Position numbers and translations under genes: made by a program. From G963667425 sp963667425 [NCBI: bacterium] (GTDB taxonomy: Bacteria; UBP6; UBA1177): 64,000 nucleotides of DNA. Numbering within the stretch: the stretch's first letter is position 1; each line of letters starts with the position of its first letter. The stretch spans positions 2,887,303 through 2,951,302 of the forward strand of contig OY763407.1 in assembly GCA_963667425.1 (NCBI GenBank). The letters run 5' to 3'. This document shows, piece by piece, positions 1 to 7,632 of the stretch. The notes below the pieces were generated by a model. The model did not search any database, was not told where the DNA came from, and saw nothing but the letters and a program-made list of their open reading frames with translations.

Positions 1-333
1 CTTTGCTTCGTCGTTTCTCAGATCTGGTGTATTGAAAGGCGGTTTTAGAAAAATTTCATTGTTTTTTAATGATGAAGAATCATATACATCATAATCATTA
101 TCGGAAAGTACCTGTATAAGAATGTTTTCACTTTCTCCCATGTCTGTCTGTTCTGTAGAGGTGTGTCCCCACCAGTAAGAATAGGATGTATTTCCTATAT
201 TCTGTTCTGCAATTAGTACAGTGACTTTTTTCTTTTGTTTTAGATTTAAAGTTTGTGTGTCTTCCGCAAAAAGAGCAAAAGAGAGCAAGATCAATATCAA
301 ACAAATAGGTTTTATGAAAATTTTTGCTTTCAT
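1..333 (-). CDS. Exported protein of unknown function (3' part beyond window edge)
   Basis: The first 111 codons of a minus-strand gene are visible; the rest lies outside the window. The start is ATG with a strong GGAGG about 5 nt upstream. The protein opens with a signal peptide (MKAKIFIK, then a hydrophobic stretch ending in ALFA). A mature part follows with a VTVLIAEQNIG segment and a SYWWGH segment, which are not enough for a family call. It sits 11 bp downstream of an LPP20-type exported protein, so the two are probably co-transcribed. That context might suggest flagellar or envelope assembly, but this is inference only. Confidence 0.7.
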   Translation of the reverse strand, partial: MKAKIFIKPICLILILLSFALFAEDTQTLNLKQKKKVTVLIAEQNIGNTSYSYWWGHTSTEQTDMGESENILIQVLSDNDYDVYDSSSLKNNEIFLKPPFNTPDLRNDEAK

Positions 334-344
334 TGGATCCTCCA

Positions 345-1154
345 TTAGTTATTTATAATTACTACATCACCCTTTTTAAGGGTATCTGAAGACAAAGATT
401 TTTTTAAAAGATCTAAATCTTTATCCGAGATTACTATGTCTGTCTTGTTTTTTATTTCAACAGAATTTATTTTAATGTATTTTTTATCTTTAATTATGTT
501 TATGTCTCTATAATATTTTACAGATATTCCTCTATTTCTTATTTCACTGTTTAACAATGGATAAGAATAGATGATCTGTCCTGATTTTGAAATTATTTTT
601 GGAAAAAGAGCCGGTTCATATTTTGTTTTCTTAGGTATTTTTATAACAAGAAGAGGCTCATTACCTTCAAATGATTCAGTAGATGTGACCATTTCTTCAG
701 GAACCACAAAGTTGCTAAAAGATTTTAAAACAACATCCATGTCAAAAGAAAAGTAAATATCAGAAGAACCATCAGAAAAAGTCTGTGTATCGGTTTTTAT
801 TATCCGGCTGCATATGGTATCTTTTAATTTTGACCTATCTTCATTACTTTTGAGCAATGAATCTATAGTTTCTTTTTCTGAGAAAATAATTTGTGTGAAA
901 GCTCTGTAAATTTTGTTACAGGCATTAATTTCAGCTGTTTTTTCCGATTTTAATCTTGCAACTTCGTAATTTTCTGTAAAAAAAGGAAAAGCACCATTTC
1001 CTACAGTCGTTATTGTAAGTTTTGACCAATTAATAAAAGAATCTTCTTTTTTGATTATATGATCACTATTTGTTTTTTTTGTTTCACCATAGATGAAAAG
1101 TGGTAAAAAAACTATTATAAAGAGTAAAATTTTAATGTTTTTCAAATATTTCAT
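345..1154 (-). CDS. LPP20-family-like exported protein
   Basis: 269 residues. The start chosen is the internal ATG before KYLKNIKILLF, because it opens a clear signal peptide ending near FIYG; the upstream extension has no signal-like character. Residues 41-100 show the LPP20 pattern: INWSKLTITTVGNGAFPF, then a helix with ARLKSEKTAEINACNKIYRAF, corresponding to the family's 'W..G.i.a.G.G....A...A...A..dA...L' core. LPP20 and FlgP/FlgT-like proteins are envelope components, some linked to flagella or outer-membrane function. The gene overlaps the 3' end of the upstream glycogen-synthase-like gene by 23 bp, so coupling is likely. The fold is fairly likely; the precise role is unknown. Confidence 0.65.
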   Translation of the reverse strand: MKYLKNIKILLFIIVFLPLFIYGETKKTNSDHIIKKEDSFINWSKLTITTVGNGAFPFFTENYEVARLKSEKTAEINACNKIYRAFTQIIFSEKETIDSLLKSNEDRSKLKDTICSRIIKTDTQTFSDGSSDIYFSFDMDVVLKSFSNFVVPEEMVTSTESFEGNEPLLVIKIPKKTKYEPALFPKIISKSGQIIYSYPLLNSEIRNRGISVKYYRDINIIKDKKYIKINSVEIKNKTDIVISDKDLDLLKKSLSSDTLKKGDVVIINN

Positions 1155-1965
1155 TGTATACCGTGCTGTATTTTTCAGCTGCATTAAGGCAGGAAACAGG
1201 AATATCTCCGTTACATCCAATGGCTTTAATTTTGTTTAGATAACAGGAGAAAACTCCTTCCAAACCTTCTTTTTCAAGAGGATTGTTGATGTCTTTAATT
1301 ATATTTTCATTTTTCAGAATTACTGCATCACTATAGACAATTCCTCCTTTTAGAAAATTAAGCTGATTATAAAATTCAAGTTTGTCTGGAGTAAAAATTT
1401 CCCATCCCATATTTAATATATGAAGGTCATAAACCCAGAAAATTCCCTGCTCTTTAAGATCCTGAATAGTTATAACAGTTTTTATATCATTCATTTTATG
1501 TTTTGGCTGATATACTTCTTTAATATACATAGGAATAAGTGCCGTGTGCCATTCATTGCAGTGGATAATATCGAAGTTCATTTTATTAGCAAATTCACAT
1601 ACAGCTCTTGAAAAATATACGAATCTTTCTGCATTGTCAGGATATCCCTGATCACCATTTCCATAAAGAGAGTCTCTTCTAAAAAATTTGCTTTCAACAA
1701 AATACACATCACAGTTACTTCCCGGAAATTTTGATGTCCAGATTTTTACAGGTTCCATTTTGTCTGACACAGGAACATGAAAAGATATTTCAGTTTCTTT
1801 TATTGAATTGCCGAAATTTCCTATAACACTATGAAACGGCATTATGAAAGATATTTCAAAATTATTGCACAAATGAGGAACAATTTTAGAAAAAATGGTT
1901 CCTCTCTCGCTGGTGTATGCAAAAGGAGCCAATTCAGCCGAAGCTATTAATACTTTCTTAAACAT
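1132..1965 (-). CDS. Glycogen-synthase (GT5) N-terminal domain protein, shortened and probably inactive
   Basis: 277 residues, against about 480 for a full glycogen synthase. It matches the N-terminal catalytic half of GT5: SAELAPFA near residue 9, NAERFVYFSRAV near residue 110, then a HCNEWHTALIP segment. The C-terminal Rossmann half that binds the nucleotide sugar is absent. The family's KTGGLGD loop after the SAELAPFA segment, which includes the ADP-glucose-contacting Lys, reads YTSERGTIF here. Synthase activity is therefore unlikely as a stand-alone protein. It may bind glucan or regulate, or it may need a partner. A good promoter lies directly upstream, so it heads the operon with the LPP20-like gene. 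Confidence 0.75.
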   Translation of the reverse strand: MFKKVLIASAELAPFAYTSERGTIFSKIVPHLCNNFEISFIMPFHSVIGNFGNSIKETEISFHVPVSDKMEPVKIWTSKFPGSNCDVYFVESKFFRRDSLYGNGDQGYPDNAERFVYFSRAVCEFANKMNFDIIHCNEWHTALIPMYIKEVYQPKHKMNDIKTVITIQDLKEQGIFWVYDLHILNMGWEIFTPDKLEFYNQLNFLKGGIVYSDAVILKNENIIKDINNPLEKEGLEGVFSCYLNKIKAIGCNGDIPVSCLNAAEKYSTVYNEIFEKH

Positions 1966-1998
1966 TACAGAACAGTTCCATCAGATAACACATTAATG

Positions 1999-2027
1999 AT
2001 AATACTTAATCCTTTTTCCTTAGTCAA
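1999..2027 (-). promoter_or_regulatory. Sigma-70-type promoter for the GT5-like operon
   Basis: On the minus strand TTGACT and TATTAT are separated by 17 bp, 34 bp upstream of the start codon of the GT5-like gene. Hexamers and spacing are close to consensus. Called by eye. Confidence 0.6.
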
Positions 2028-2182
2028 TAAATTGGTTCTATAGAAACTTTTGTATACTTTAGAAAATTTCTGGTTTTTTGTGTTTTAATTAATTTTTTCT
2101 ATTAAGCTAAAAAGGATAAATATGAATATCTTATAAATTTAATAAGTTTTAAATGTTTTTTGCTGCGTGTTTAATATGTTTT

Positions 2183-2211
2183 TTGACAAATTTGTGTAAT
2201 TAGTATACATT
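2183..2211 (+). promoter_or_regulatory. Sigma-70-type promoter for the Cys-rich lipoprotein
   Basis: A perfect TTGACA is followed after 17 bp by TACATT (alternatively after 15 bp by TATACA). It lies 44 bp upstream of the lipoprotein start and is divergent from the GT5-like promoter. Confidence 0.55.
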
Positions 2212-2255
2212 ATCTCAGGTTTTTATCATAATGATTTTATTTGTCGGAGGTTTTT

Positions 2256-3755
2256 ATGCGAAAATTATTTTTTATTGTTTTGTTTGCTTTTTTCTTTTTT
2301 GTTTCATGTGATGATGATAACAAAAAAATTGTTCTTAATAATGATTCAGATAACGCAATTGCAGATGTTGATGCTGTTGATGATTCTGATGTTGATGTAA
2401 ATGATAGTGATTCAATTACTGATGATTCTGAAATTGATGATGTGGATTCTGAGGTGCAGGATAGTGATGCTGATGAAAATCCTGTTTTGGACGAAGATAT
2501 AGATCTTTGTATTCAGTGTGAGTATGACAATAGAGAATGTGAAATTACCGGGGATATGGCTGTATGCGGTGATTGTAAAAACGGTTATTATGAAATTGAA
2601 GCTGGTGGGAAATGTGAACTTAAAGGAGAAAATGGTTCGGATTGTGATCTGGCTGTTTTTGCAGGAGATGACTGTAAAAGTGGTTTTTGTGTAGATAGCG
2701 TCTGCTGTAATTCCGTTTGTGATGGATTATGCGAAGGCTGTAATGTTGATGAAGTTTTCAGAGGAACATGTTCACCGGTTGCTGCTGGTAATGATCCTGA
2801 TAATGAGTGTGATGAAGAAGCAGCATCAACATGTGGTAAAACCGGTGCATGTGATGGTGCAGGTGCATGTCAGCTTTATGATTCATCAACAATTTGTACA
2901 GCAGCAAGCTGTAGTTCACTAACTTCATCTTTAGGCGCTGCTTACTGTGATGGTGCTGGAAGTTGTGATAATGCTTCTGCCTCAACAATAAATTGTTCTC
3001 CTTATGAATGCAGTAATGATACCGGAACTTGTGGCGGAGGAATTTGTGATCTTTCAAATCCTTGTAATTCAAGCTATTTCTGTAACGAAGGAACATGTGA
3101 ACTTAAAAGAGCAGTAGGACAGGAATGTACAGGATTCGGTGATGATGCATGTGCAACAGGAACATGTGTTTTAGATGATTTTAATAGTGATGCAAAATCT
3201 TATTGTGTGCCGGCATCTCCTGTAAGCTGTTCAAAAGATGCATGGTATTATGCTGCAAATTATTCTTTCTGTTCTTCTTCAACATCATATAAAAAATGTG
3301 GAAATGATGCTTCATGGGGCGCTGCTGTTAATTGTCCTAATACGGAAAAAAGAGCATGTATCCCGACTGGTTGGGCTACCAAAGCCGGTTATCTTTCAGC
3401 TGATAACTGCACAGATGAATCAACTGGTGCTGTTTGTAATGAAGATACAACTTGTCAATCCTGTTCTTCAAAATATACTCTTGCTGGAACAATAACTCCT
3501 GTTGCGTCTGTCTATAATGTGATTTCCGAGGATAATCCTACCTGCAGAATTTCATGTCTGGATAGGATGGGAACTCTTAATCATGCTTGGTGTGCTTCAA
3601 CAAAGTCTACTTCATCAACGCATTTTTGTTCTTCTGTAAAGACAACTATTGGGACTACTGTTGGTATCTGTATTAGAAAATATGGTTCAGGCGTATCATG
3701 TACTTTAGGAGAACAATGTTTAAGTGGTGTTTGTAAACTTGGAAAATGTTTATAA
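2256..3755 (+). CDS. Cysteine-rich lipoprotein with Asp-rich spacer (myxobacterial type)
   Basis: 499 residues. The start is the ATG 5 nt after GGAGG; an upstream in-frame TTG was rejected because it breaks the signal peptide. Lipobox FFVSC, with Asp at +2. Residues about 19-80 are a low-complexity Asp/Ser/Val/Glu spacer (DADVDAVDDSDVDVNDSD and similar). The rest is cysteine-rich, with segments of the type CNSVCDGLCEGC and GAGACQLYDSSTIC that recur in large myxobacterial surface proteins. No enzymatic motif was seen. It is probably surface-displayed, with a disulphide-stabilised ectodomain. The gene meets the convergent aminopeptidase gene with only 5 bp between stops. Confidence 0.8.
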   Translation: MRKLFFIVLFAFFFFVSCDDDNKKIVLNNDSDNAIADVDAVDDSDVDVNDSDSITDDSEIDDVDSEVQDSDADENPVLDEDIDLCIQCEYDNRECEITGDMAVCGDCKNGYYEIEAGGKCELKGENGSDCDLAVFAGDDCKSGFCVDSVCCNSVCDGLCEGCNVDEVFRGTCSPVAAGNDPDNECDEEAASTCGKTGACDGAGACQLYDSSTICTAASCSSLTSSLGAAYCDGAGSCDNASASTINCSPYECSNDTGTCGGGICDLSNPCNSSYFCNEGTCELKRAVGQECTGFGDDACATGTCVLDDFNSDAKSYCVPASPVSCSKDAWYYAANYSFCSSSTSYKKCGNDASWGAAVNCPNTEKRACIPTGWATKAGYLSADNCTDESTGAVCNEDTTCQSCSSKYTLAGTITPVASVYNVISEDNPTCRISCLDRMGTLNHAWCASTKSTSSTHFCSSVKTTIGTTVGICIRKYGSGVSCTLGEQCLSGVCKLGKCL

Positions 3756-3760
3756 AAGAA

Positions 3761-4882
3761 CTATTTAAGATTTTCAGGGTTTAGAGGTTTAAGTTCTTCA
3801 AGAACGAATAGTCCATCTTTTCTTATAAGAACATCATCAAAGTAAATTTCTCCGCCACCATATTCAGGAGTCTGAATCATTACGAGATCCCAGTGAATTG
3901 ATGATTTATTGCCATTATCACATTCATCATAACAAGCTCCAGGAGTAAAATGGATGCTTCCTGCAATTTTTTCATCAAACAGAATATCAACCATAGGTTT
4001 TGTAACATAAGGGTTTACTCCTATTGCAAATTCACCCACATATCTTGCACCTTCGTCTGTATCAAATATTTTTGTAAGCTTTTCCAGATTGCTTCCTTCT
4101 ATATTGATAATTTTTCCGTCCTTGAATGTAAGGATAACTTTATCAAATTTCGTACCATTATAAACTGAAGGGGTATTGTATTCGATAACACCATTTATTG
4201 AATCTTTTACAGGAGCAGAGAATACTTCTCCGTCGGGAATGTTATACTGACCTGCGCATTTTATTCCAGGGAGCCCTTTTATTGAGAAATGAAGATCTGT
4301 TCTTCCAGGTCCTTTTAAGTGTACTTTATCTGTTTTATCAATGAGTTCCTTTAATGGATCCATAGCTTTATCCATTTTCGCATAATCAAGAGTTGAAACA
4401 TCAAAATAAAAATCTTCAAAAGCCTCTGTAGACATTGATGAAGCTTGTGCATATGATGGATTAGGGAAAGCAAGAATACACCATTTTGTGTTTGGAACAC
4501 GCTCTTCAAAATGAACCGGTTTTGCATATTTTTCCATATAATCTTTCATCTTTTCACTCGGAACGTCAGAAAGCTCATATCCATTGTTTCTTGAATTTAT
4601 GGCTATATAAGCGTCCATTTTTTTCATTCTCATTAAGTCAATTTCTCTCATTATTTCATACCATGTTTCATTGGCATGCTGAAGAAGCTTTCTGTTGACT
4701 CTCTGATCTATAATATTTACGAAAGGAGTGCCTCCTGCCTGAGATATTTGTTCGATAAGGGCTTCAATAAGCGGCATTGCTGAGCTATCTCTTGCCTCTA
4801 TTAAAACGCGATCTCCGTTTTTTACTTTGCAGGAAAAATTAACAAGATTTGAAGCTAATTTTGCAATTCTTGGATCTTTCAT
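3761..4882 (-). CDS. Aminopeptidase, M29 family (AmpS/PepS-like)
   Basis: 373 residues, normal for the family. M29 enzymes are cytosolic dinuclear metallo-aminopeptidases. All expected metal and catalytic positions can be placed: Glu219 (GEVFSAP), Glu284 (YVGEFAIG), His311 (SIHFTPG), Tyr318 (ACYDE), and His330 with Asp332 (SSIHWD). The N-terminal segment (KVKNGDRVLIEARDS) is the usual family opening. There is no signal peptide. A Shine-Dalgarno (AAGGAGAA) precedes the ATG. It is a single gene with a divergent neighbour upstream and a convergent one downstream, likely serving peptide turnover. Confidence 0.88.
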   Translation of the reverse strand: MKDPRIAKLASNLVNFSCKVKNGDRVLIEARDSSAMPLIEALIEQISQAGGTPFVNIIDQRVNRKLLQHANETWYEIMREIDLMRMKKMDAYIAINSRNNGYELSDVPSEKMKDYMEKYAKPVHFEERVPNTKWCILAFPNPSYAQASSMSTEAFEDFYFDVSTLDYAKMDKAMDPLKELIDKTDKVHLKGPGRTDLHFSIKGLPGIKCAGQYNIPDGEVFSAPVKDSINGVIEYNTPSVYNGTKFDKVILTFKDGKIINIEGSNLEKLTKIFDTDEGARYVGEFAIGVNPYVTKPMVDILFDEKIAGSIHFTPGACYDECDNGNKSSIHWDLVMIQTPEYGGGEIYFDDVLIRKDGLFVLEELKPLNPENLK

Positions 4883-5011
4883 TTATTTTCTCCTTAAAAA
4901 ATTATAAGAACCACCTTTTTGTAAGATAATATTCCATAGTAGTCAAGTTTAAGGTTGACGTATCATTTTTTTTATATACCTTTTTCCTTAATATAAATTA
5001 TTGGGATTTTC

Positions 5012-5830
5012 ATGAAGTTTATATTTTTACTTATTTTATTGATGTCGTTTGCTTTACATGCCTACGTGGGACCAATGAAACTTGCTGAGAAAAGTTATTT
5101 TCAGAATACAGATATGGCATATACAACACCATCTTTTTCTTATATAAACTTTGATAGAATTGAAGCAGTTCATTTTAGTCCCGGCTATTTCTGGTATAAT
5201 TCCTTTTTCTTTTCAACATTAAGTCTTGATGCTTTTGGAAACAATATTGCTCCATGGTACTGGGATAGAAAAATGGCTGTTAATTCAGTATATTTAAGAC
5301 TTGTTGAAACCGGATATATGTGGCTTTGGGATAAACTAAGGGTTTTTATGGGTGTTGATTACGGTTTTTTCTGGTCTACCAAGCTTGATGCAGAAGAGAT
5401 AAAGGAAGGACGGGCTGTTCATATCGGTACAAATTTTGAACACTCACTTGGATTTTCTGCCGGTTTTTTGTGGTCTCCATGGAAACTTTATTTTCTCATG
5501 TGGATATCCAGTGCCTCGGTACAAAAAAGCAATACAATATTAAATTTTTTGTTCGATGCCGGTATCAATATTAATGACAGATGGCGTGTCGGTGCTTTTA
5601 TTCAGTCATCTAAAAGAAATATGATTGCAATAGATAATGATGAAAATAGTGTTAATTATCGACTTGGAATAGAAATGGCTCCTGTTTATGGTGCATTCAG
5701 ATTTTATGACGATTGGTGGATAGGTCTTGGTTTTGTTTTAGGCAGTAGTCTTGATTTCGGACCTGAAGGAGATACTGTAAAAGAAAACAAAAATTTTGGT
5801 CCTGCATCTATATACATTTCGATAATGTAA
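5012..5830 (+). CDS. Exported beta-barrel-like protein of unknown function
   Basis: 272 residues with a signal peptide (KFIFLLILLMSFALHA). The mature part is rich in aromatic residues in alternating patterns (SYINFDRIEAVHFSPGYF, RLGIEMAPVYGAFRFY) and ends in a hydrophobic strand with a C-terminal Met (PASIYISIM). This is typical of small outer-membrane beta-barrels, possibly of about ten strands. No family was recognised. The Shine-Dalgarno is weak. It is transcribed alone, towards a tRNA gene on the other strand. Confidence 0.65.
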   Translation: MKFIFLLILLMSFALHAYVGPMKLAEKSYFQNTDMAYTTPSFSYINFDRIEAVHFSPGYFWYNSFFFSTLSLDAFGNNIAPWYWDRKMAVNSVYLRLVETGYMWLWDKLRVFMGVDYGFFWSTKLDAEEIKEGRAVHIGTNFEHSLGFSAGFLWSPWKLYFLMWISSASVQKSNTILNFLFDAGININDRWRVGAFIQSSKRNMIAIDNDENSVNYRLGIEMAPVYGAFRFYDDWWIGLGFVLGSSLDFGPEGDTVKENKNFGPASIYISIM

Positions 5831-5880
5831 GGTGTTACTTTAAAAGTAATTCGTTCAATTATATGTGAAAAAAGGGAGAA

Positions 5881-5955
5881 TGGTAGCGAGGGAGTGAATC
5901 GAACACTCGGCCGGCGGGATATGAGTCCGCTGCTCTACCGCTGAGCTACCTCGCC
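5881..5955 (-). tRNA. tRNA with CAU anticodon (probably elongator tRNA-Met)
   Basis: The 75-nt minus-strand sequence folds into a full cloverleaf: acceptor GGCGAGG/CCTCGCT, D-stem GCTC/GAGC, anticodon loop CTCATAT, five-base variable loop, T-arm GAGTG-TTCGATT-CACTC, discriminator A and an encoded CCA. The D-stem and acceptor do not fit an initiator. A tRNA-Ile2 read with lysidine cannot be excluded. Two oddities are the G1-U72 pair and an A31-C39 mismatch at the top of the anticodon stem. Confidence 0.93.
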
Positions 5956-5976
5956 ACCTCATTAGTGACAGGCGCT

Positions 5977-6004
5977 ATAATAATTAAAAGAGTGTCGATG
6001 TCAA
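5977..6004 (-). promoter_or_regulatory. Promoter of the tRNA gene
   Basis: The minus strand has a perfect TTGACA and TATTAT separated by 16 bp, placing the start about 15 nt before the mature tRNA 5' end. Confidence 0.65.
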
Positions 6005-6084
6005 AATTTTTTTTCCTTATTTTTGACTTTTTTTATAATGACAATAGAATTCATTGTTTTTTTTAATGTTTTGAGGAGAGCTTA

Positions 6085-6849
6085 ATGAAGTGTTCTTTTA
6101 TGTGTATTGTAATAATACTTATTTCTTTTATTAACTTATCTGCTGCTGAGAAAAAATGGGAACTTGTTAAGGATGATGATCGTTTCAAAGTGTATGCAAG
6201 AGACACTGACGACGAGGGAAGAAAGGAAGTCAAAGCTGTTGCCAGAATGACAGGAACTGTTGATGAAGCAGAAGCTGTTATTAATGACCTTGTTAATTAT
6301 CCAAAGTTTATGTCCTATGTTGAAGTTGTAAAAGTTGTAAAAAGTGAAGGTGCATGTACAGTAGCATATTTTCAGGTTTCACCTCCTATTGTTGATGATA
6401 GAGATTATACAATAAAACTTTGTACTACAAAAAGTAAAGACAGAGTTAAAGTTGCTTGGGTTCCTGTGGTTTTAAAAGAATTTCCTCCAACCAAGAAATC
6501 TGTAAGAGTTACACAGAACATTGGTCATTGGGACGTAAAAAAAATAGCCGATGATGAAGTTCTCGTAGAGTACTATTTAAATACACATCCAGGTGGTTCA
6601 ATTCCGACTTTTCTTATAAACAAGGCAAATAAGACCTCTGTATCGGATGTTGTTACAAGCCTCTATAAAGAAATGATGAAAAGAAGAAAAGAACCTAAAA
6701 AAGCTCCTGAAGTACAAAAGCCTGCTGAACCAAAACAGGAAGCAACTGAAAAAACAGATGTAAAATCTGAGAAAGCACCTGAAGAAAAACCTGTTGAATC
6801 TCCTGCTGAAAATACAGATAAAAAAGATATCCCGGCAGAAAATAAATAA
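6085..6849 (+). CDS. START-domain (SRPBCC-fold) exported protein with charged tail
   Basis: 254 residues with an N-terminal signal peptide (INLSAA cleavage region). Residues about 22-200 match bacterial START/polyketide-cyclase-like proteins: WELVKDDDRFKVYARD, a VINDLVNYPKFMSYVEVV helix, DDRDYTIKL, and VLVEYYLNTHPGGSIPTFLIN with the long C-terminal helix. The fold usually binds a lipid or other hydrophobic ligand, so a periplasmic lipid-binding role is plausible. The last 50 residues are a low-complexity Lys/Glu/Pro tail. GAGGAGAG lies just before the ATG. The next gene begins 2 bp after the stop, so the two form an operon. Confidence 0.82.
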   Translation: MKCSFMCIVIILISFINLSAAEKKWELVKDDDRFKVYARDTDDEGRKEVKAVARMTGTVDEAEAVINDLVNYPKFMSYVEVVKVVKSEGACTVAYFQVSPPIVDDRDYTIKLCTTKSKDRVKVAWVPVVLKEFPPTKKSVRVTQNIGHWDVKKIADDEVLVEYYLNTHPGGSIPTFLINKANKTSVSDVVTSLYKEMMKRRKEPKKAPEVQKPAEPKQEATEKTDVKSEKAPEEKPVESPAENTDKKDIPAENK

Positions 6850-6851
6850 TA

Positions 6852-7625
6852 TTGAAAAAACTTTTAGTTCTAATACTGCTAATTCTGGTTGCGGTAATTT
6901 TATATCTCCGAACATTTTCAAATTTCAGTAAAGAATCTTTTTGTGTTCTTGTTGTCCCTTCGCTACATTCCAGCTATGATAATTTTGAAAAAGTAAGAGA
7001 AATAAGTCAGCTAAGATTAGATAGCTGTACTTCATCTTTGAAAATTGCAAAAGGCGCGCTCTTTTCCGATTCTGAAAATAAAGATGAAGCTCCATTTGAT
7101 AACAGTGATGATCTAATTAATTTTAAGAAAAATATTGAAAACTTTTTTGATGTAATAATTCCGTCTGAAGACGATTTGGTTGTTATTGAAAATTTACCTG
7201 AAAACTTAAAATATGTTTATAAAAGCCCACAAACTTTTTCTCTGCCAAGGAATTCTGTAAATATTCAGTTATCTGTGGTCACACCTCTTAAAAAGAACAT
7301 CTTTACATCAGAAGATATTGATAAATATATAGAAACAAAAACTATCCCGACTAATCTGGAAAATAATTTTACAATTCTTTTTGCTGAAGGTGAAAATACC
7401 GCCTTCTATAAAGATGGAATTTTTAACACTCTTGATATTCCCGATGTTTTTATTGAGCAGAGTGAAATTAATTCACATGAAACAATAAATGATAAGATTG
7501 TTGATGTTAATTTTAATACTGCTTTGAAAGATATACTTTTAATAAAATATGATTTTATTGTGAAAGATAAAACCGAGCTCACAATACTAAATAAAAATAT
7601 AGAACTTATCTCTTTGGAAAAGTAG
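6852..7625 (+). CDS. Membrane-anchored protein of unknown function
   Basis: 257 residues, read from a TTG start 2 bp after the START-domain gene's stop; the N-terminus (KKLLVLILLILVAVILYL) then forms a signal anchor directly. No better ATG is available upstream. The remainder is a soluble, presumably periplasmic domain (EDDLVVIENLPENLKYVY, FTILFAEGENTAFYKDG) without recognisable motifs. Its position suggests translational coupling and shared function with the START protein. It converges on the next gene with 7 bp between stops. Confidence 0.65.
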   Translation: MKKLLVLILLILVAVILYLRTFSNFSKESFCVLVVPSLHSSYDNFEKVREISQLRLDSCTSSLKIAKGALFSDSENKDEAPFDNSDDLINFKKNIENFFDVIIPSEDDLVVIENLPENLKYVYKSPQTFSLPRNSVNIQLSVVTPLKKNIFTSEDIDKYIETKTIPTNLENNFTILFAEGENTAFYKDGIFNTLDIPDVFIEQSEINSHETINDKIVDVNFNTALKDILLIKYDFIVKDKTELTILNKNIELISLEK

Positions 7626-7632
7626 ATTTATT

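Noticed and set aside
2758-3096. His/Leu-rich 112-codon frame opposite the Cys-rich lipoprotein
   Set aside because: Shadow of the Cys-rich coding sequence, with biased composition and no ribosome binding site.
6023-6039. TTGACT and TATAAT upstream of the START-domain gene
   Set aside because: The two hexamers are only 5 bp apart, so they cannot act as one sigma-70 promoter. The TATAAT might pair with a poorer -35.
6598-6921. Phe/Arg-rich 107-codon frame opposite the START gene tail
   Set aside because: It is the complement of a Lys/Glu/Pro low-complexity tail and lacks a start signal.
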